Assembly (NCBI RefSeq): GCF_000311725.1
Contig: NZ_HE978511.1
Span: 559,192 to 623,191, forward strand
Length of the DNA: 64,000 bases
Direction: 5' to 3'
From: Robertmurraya massiliosenegalensis JC6
Lineage (GTDB): Bacteria > Bacillota > Bacilli > Bacillales > Cytobacillaceae
Positions 62,296 through 64,000 of this stretch are shown piece by piece. Position numbers and translations under genes: made by a program. The notes under the pieces were generated by a model. The model was not told the origin of the DNA and did not search any database. It saw nothing but the letters and a program-made list of their open reading frames with translations. The first letter of the stretch is position 1, and every line of letters starts with the position of its first letter.

Positions 62296-64000
62296 CTAGT
62301 TCTTTCTTGTTGCTGCTGTTACCATTTCAATGACTTCTTCAGTCGTTGATTTCTGTAAAGCTTCTGCAGCTAATTTCTCCATTTCAGTTTTGCTTAAACG
62401 AAGAATTTGAGAGCGAGCTTTTAAAATTGAAGTCGCACTCATGGAGAATTCATCTAAACCAAGACCTAACAGAAGTGGAATCGCAGTTTCGTCTCCAGCC
62501 ATTTCCCCACACATACCTGTCCATTTTCCTTCTTTATGTGAAGCGTCTATGACCATTTTTACTAATCGTAAAATCGATGGGCTATATGGTTGATACAGAT
62601 AGGAAACTCTCTCGTTCATGCGATCTGCAGCCATCGTATATTGAATGAGATCATTCGTACCGATGCTAAAGAAATCAACTTCTTTTGCAAACTGGTCAGC
62701 AAGAACAGCAGTGGAAGGAATTTCAACCATAATTCCCACTTCTATTTTATCTGAAACAGCAACGCCTTCACTTTGAAGTTTCGCTTTTTCTTCCTCAAGC
62801 ATAGCCTTAGCTTGTCTGAATTCATCTAAAGTGGCAATCATCGGGAACATGATCTTCAGATTTCCGTACGTACTAGCTCTCAATAATGCTCTTAATTGCG
62901 TTTTAAAAATCTCTTTCTCTTCTAAGCATAAACGAATAGCACGGAAACCGAGGAAAGGATTCATTTCCTTCGGTAACTTTAAGTATGGTAATTCTTTATC
63001 TCCACCGATATCTAACGTACGAACGACAACTGGCTTTGTGTCTAAACCTTCAAGAACAGCTTTGTAAGATTCAAATTGCTCATCTTCTGTAGGAAGTTCA
63101 TCTCTTCCCATGTAAAGGAATTCTGTTCTATATAGGCCTACCCCTTCACCACCGTTGTTGAGCACACCTTCGAGATCGTTAGGCGTTCCGATGTTAGCCA
63201 CTAATTCGACTTGATGTCCATCAGCTGAGTAAGTATGTTCATTTTTCAACTTCGCCCACTCTGCTTTTTGTGCTTCAAAGTCTTCATTTGCTTTTTTATA
63301 CTGTTCCACTAGCTCAGGTGTAGGGTTAATATGAACTTGACCATTTAACCCATCTACGATAACTAAATCTCCATTCTCAATATCCTTCGTTGCGGTCTTT
63401 GTACCAACAACAGCTGGAATCTCTAATGAACGTGCCATAATCGCAGAATGGGATGTTCTACCGCCAATATCTGTTGTAAAACCTTTAACAAATTGACGAT
63501 TTAATTGAGCCGTGTCTGAAGGTGTTAAATCCTCTGCCACCACTACAACTTCTTCTGAAATCATGCTCGGATTAACAATTTTCACCCCAAGTAAATGGGA
63601 AAGAACACGCTTTGTGACATCACGTATATCAGCTGCTCTTTCTCTCATATATTCGTTATCCATTGATTCAAACATGGAAACAAACATATCAGCTGTCTCT
63701 TTTAAAGCAAACTCTGCATTTACTTTGTCAGATTTCACCTTATCCTTAATAGGATTTAGTAATTCTGGATCGCTCAGAACAAGAAGGTGAGCTTCAAAGA
63801 TCGCTGCCTTATCTTCACCTAAATTTTCTTTCGCATTATTGCGAATCTCTTCTAATTCTTTTTTCGATTGGGCAATCGCAGCCTCAAAACGTTCAACCTC
63901 TGAATCAACCTGGTCAATCGTCTTCTTTTCAAATGTTAAATCAGGCTCAACTAAACGATAAGCCTTTGCAATTGCAATTCCACTTGATGCAGCAATACCA
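62296..64000 (-). CDS. ptsI: PTS enzyme I (partial, start beyond right edge)
   Basis: Phosphoenolpyruvate-protein phosphotransferase, the first common step of sugar PTS. About 568 residues are inside the window; only the first few (before [21 protein letters not shown]) are missing. Active-site His in [16 protein letters not shown]-binding regions [40 protein letters not shown], and catalytic Cys in [13 protein letters not shown]. The frame is continuous from 62296 to 64000; a frame beginning at 63738 starts at an internal Met and is not the real start. ptsH is expected just upstream, outside the window. Confidence 0.96.
   Translation of the reverse strand, partial: GIAASSGIAIAKAYRLVEPDLTFEKKTIDQVDSEVERFEAAIAQSKKELEEIRNNAKENLGEDKAAIFEAHLLVLSDPELLNPIKDKVKSDKVNAEFALKETADMFVSMFESMDNEYMRERAADIRDVTKRVLSHLLGVKIVNPSMISEEVVVVAEDLTPSDTAQLNRQFVKGFTTDIGGRTSHSAIMARSLEIPAVVGTKTATKDIENGDLVIVDGLNGQVHINPTPELVEQYKKANEDFEAQKAEWAKLKNEHTYSADGHQVELVANIGTPNDLEGVLNNGGEGVGLYRTEFLYMGRDELPTEDEQFESYKAVLEGLDTKPVVVRTLDIGGDKELPYLKLPKEMNPFLGFRAIRLCLEEKEIFKTQLRALLRASTYGNLKIMFPMIATLDEFRQAKAMLEEEKAKLQSEGVAVSDKIEVGIMVEIPSTAVLADQFAKEVDFFSIGTNDLIQYTMAADRMNERVSYLYQPYSPSILRLVKMVIDASHKEGKWTGMCGEMAGDETAIPLLLGLGLDEFSMSATSILKARSQILRLSKTEMEKLAAEALQKSTTEEVIEMVTAATRKN

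Overview
The window is a chromosomal segment of a low-GC Gram-positive spore-former of the family Bacillaceae. Gene order is the mirror image of the ptsI-to-ylaH part of the Bacillus subtilis map. The backbone markers are ptsI, ykwC, patA, cheV, ykyB, ykuE, ykuI, ykuJ, ykzF, darB (ykuL), ccpC, dapH, dapL, ktrC, rnjA, rpoY, defB, ykyA, pdhABCD, slp, SR1/SR1P, speA, yktA, yktB, yktC, ylaF, typA and ylaH. Strong purine-rich ribosome binding sites and many TTG and GTG starts also fit Bacillaceae. The proteins are clearly diverged from B. subtilis, so this is another species or genus. No tRNA, rRNA, CRISPR array, transposase or phage gene was seen.

Layout. 1-10.4 kb: translation GTPase TypA, small conserved proteins, arginine decarboxylase SpeA, the dual-function SR1/SR1P RNA, a polysaccharide deacetylase and the lipoprotein Slp. 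10.4-17.9 kb: a repeat element, the pyruvate dehydrogenase operon, YkyA and peptide deformylase. 18-21 kb: a tiny cationic peptide gene, RNA polymerase epsilon, RNase J1 and KtrC. 21-26 kb: a DUF4349 lipoprotein and a heterodimeric multidrug-type ABC exporter. 26-32 kb: lysine/diaminopimelate genes, CcpC, an MFS pump, the c-di-AMP sensor DarB, YkzF and YkuJ.

32-52 kb: about 20 kb of accessory genes lies between ykuJ and ykuI, which are neighbours in B. subtilis. It carries two complete B12-dependent acyl-CoA mutases (large subunit, small subunit and MeaB GTPase for each), two CoA ligases of different families, a ketoacyl-type reductase, a TRAP carboxylate importer, an AEC permease, an M24 peptidase, a FadR-type regulator, a cytoplasmic BtuF-like protein and an orphan sigma factor. 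The mutase at 40.3-42.4 kb has the three active-site residues associated with 2-hydroxyisobutyryl-CoA mutase. The mutase at 36.3-38.5 kb lacks the arginine and the catalytic histidine of methylmalonyl-CoA mutase, and its substrate cannot be predicted. Palindromes with a TTGTCnGAC core precede both operons, which suggests the FadR-type protein controls both. The simplest reading is a catabolic module that imports branched or hydroxylated short carboxylic acids, activates them with CoA, isomerises the carbon skeleton and feeds central metabolism.

52-64 kb: a degenerate EAL protein (YkuI), the Tat-exported phosphoesterase YkuE, a PAS-GGDEF-EAL protein, YkyB, CheV, PatA, YkwC and the PTS enzyme I gene, which runs off the right edge. 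A roughly 480-500 bp intergenic repeat occurs in two nearly full copies (10.4 and 51.8 kb) and one inverted partial copy (26.1 kb); in the full copies both ends form terminator-like hairpins.
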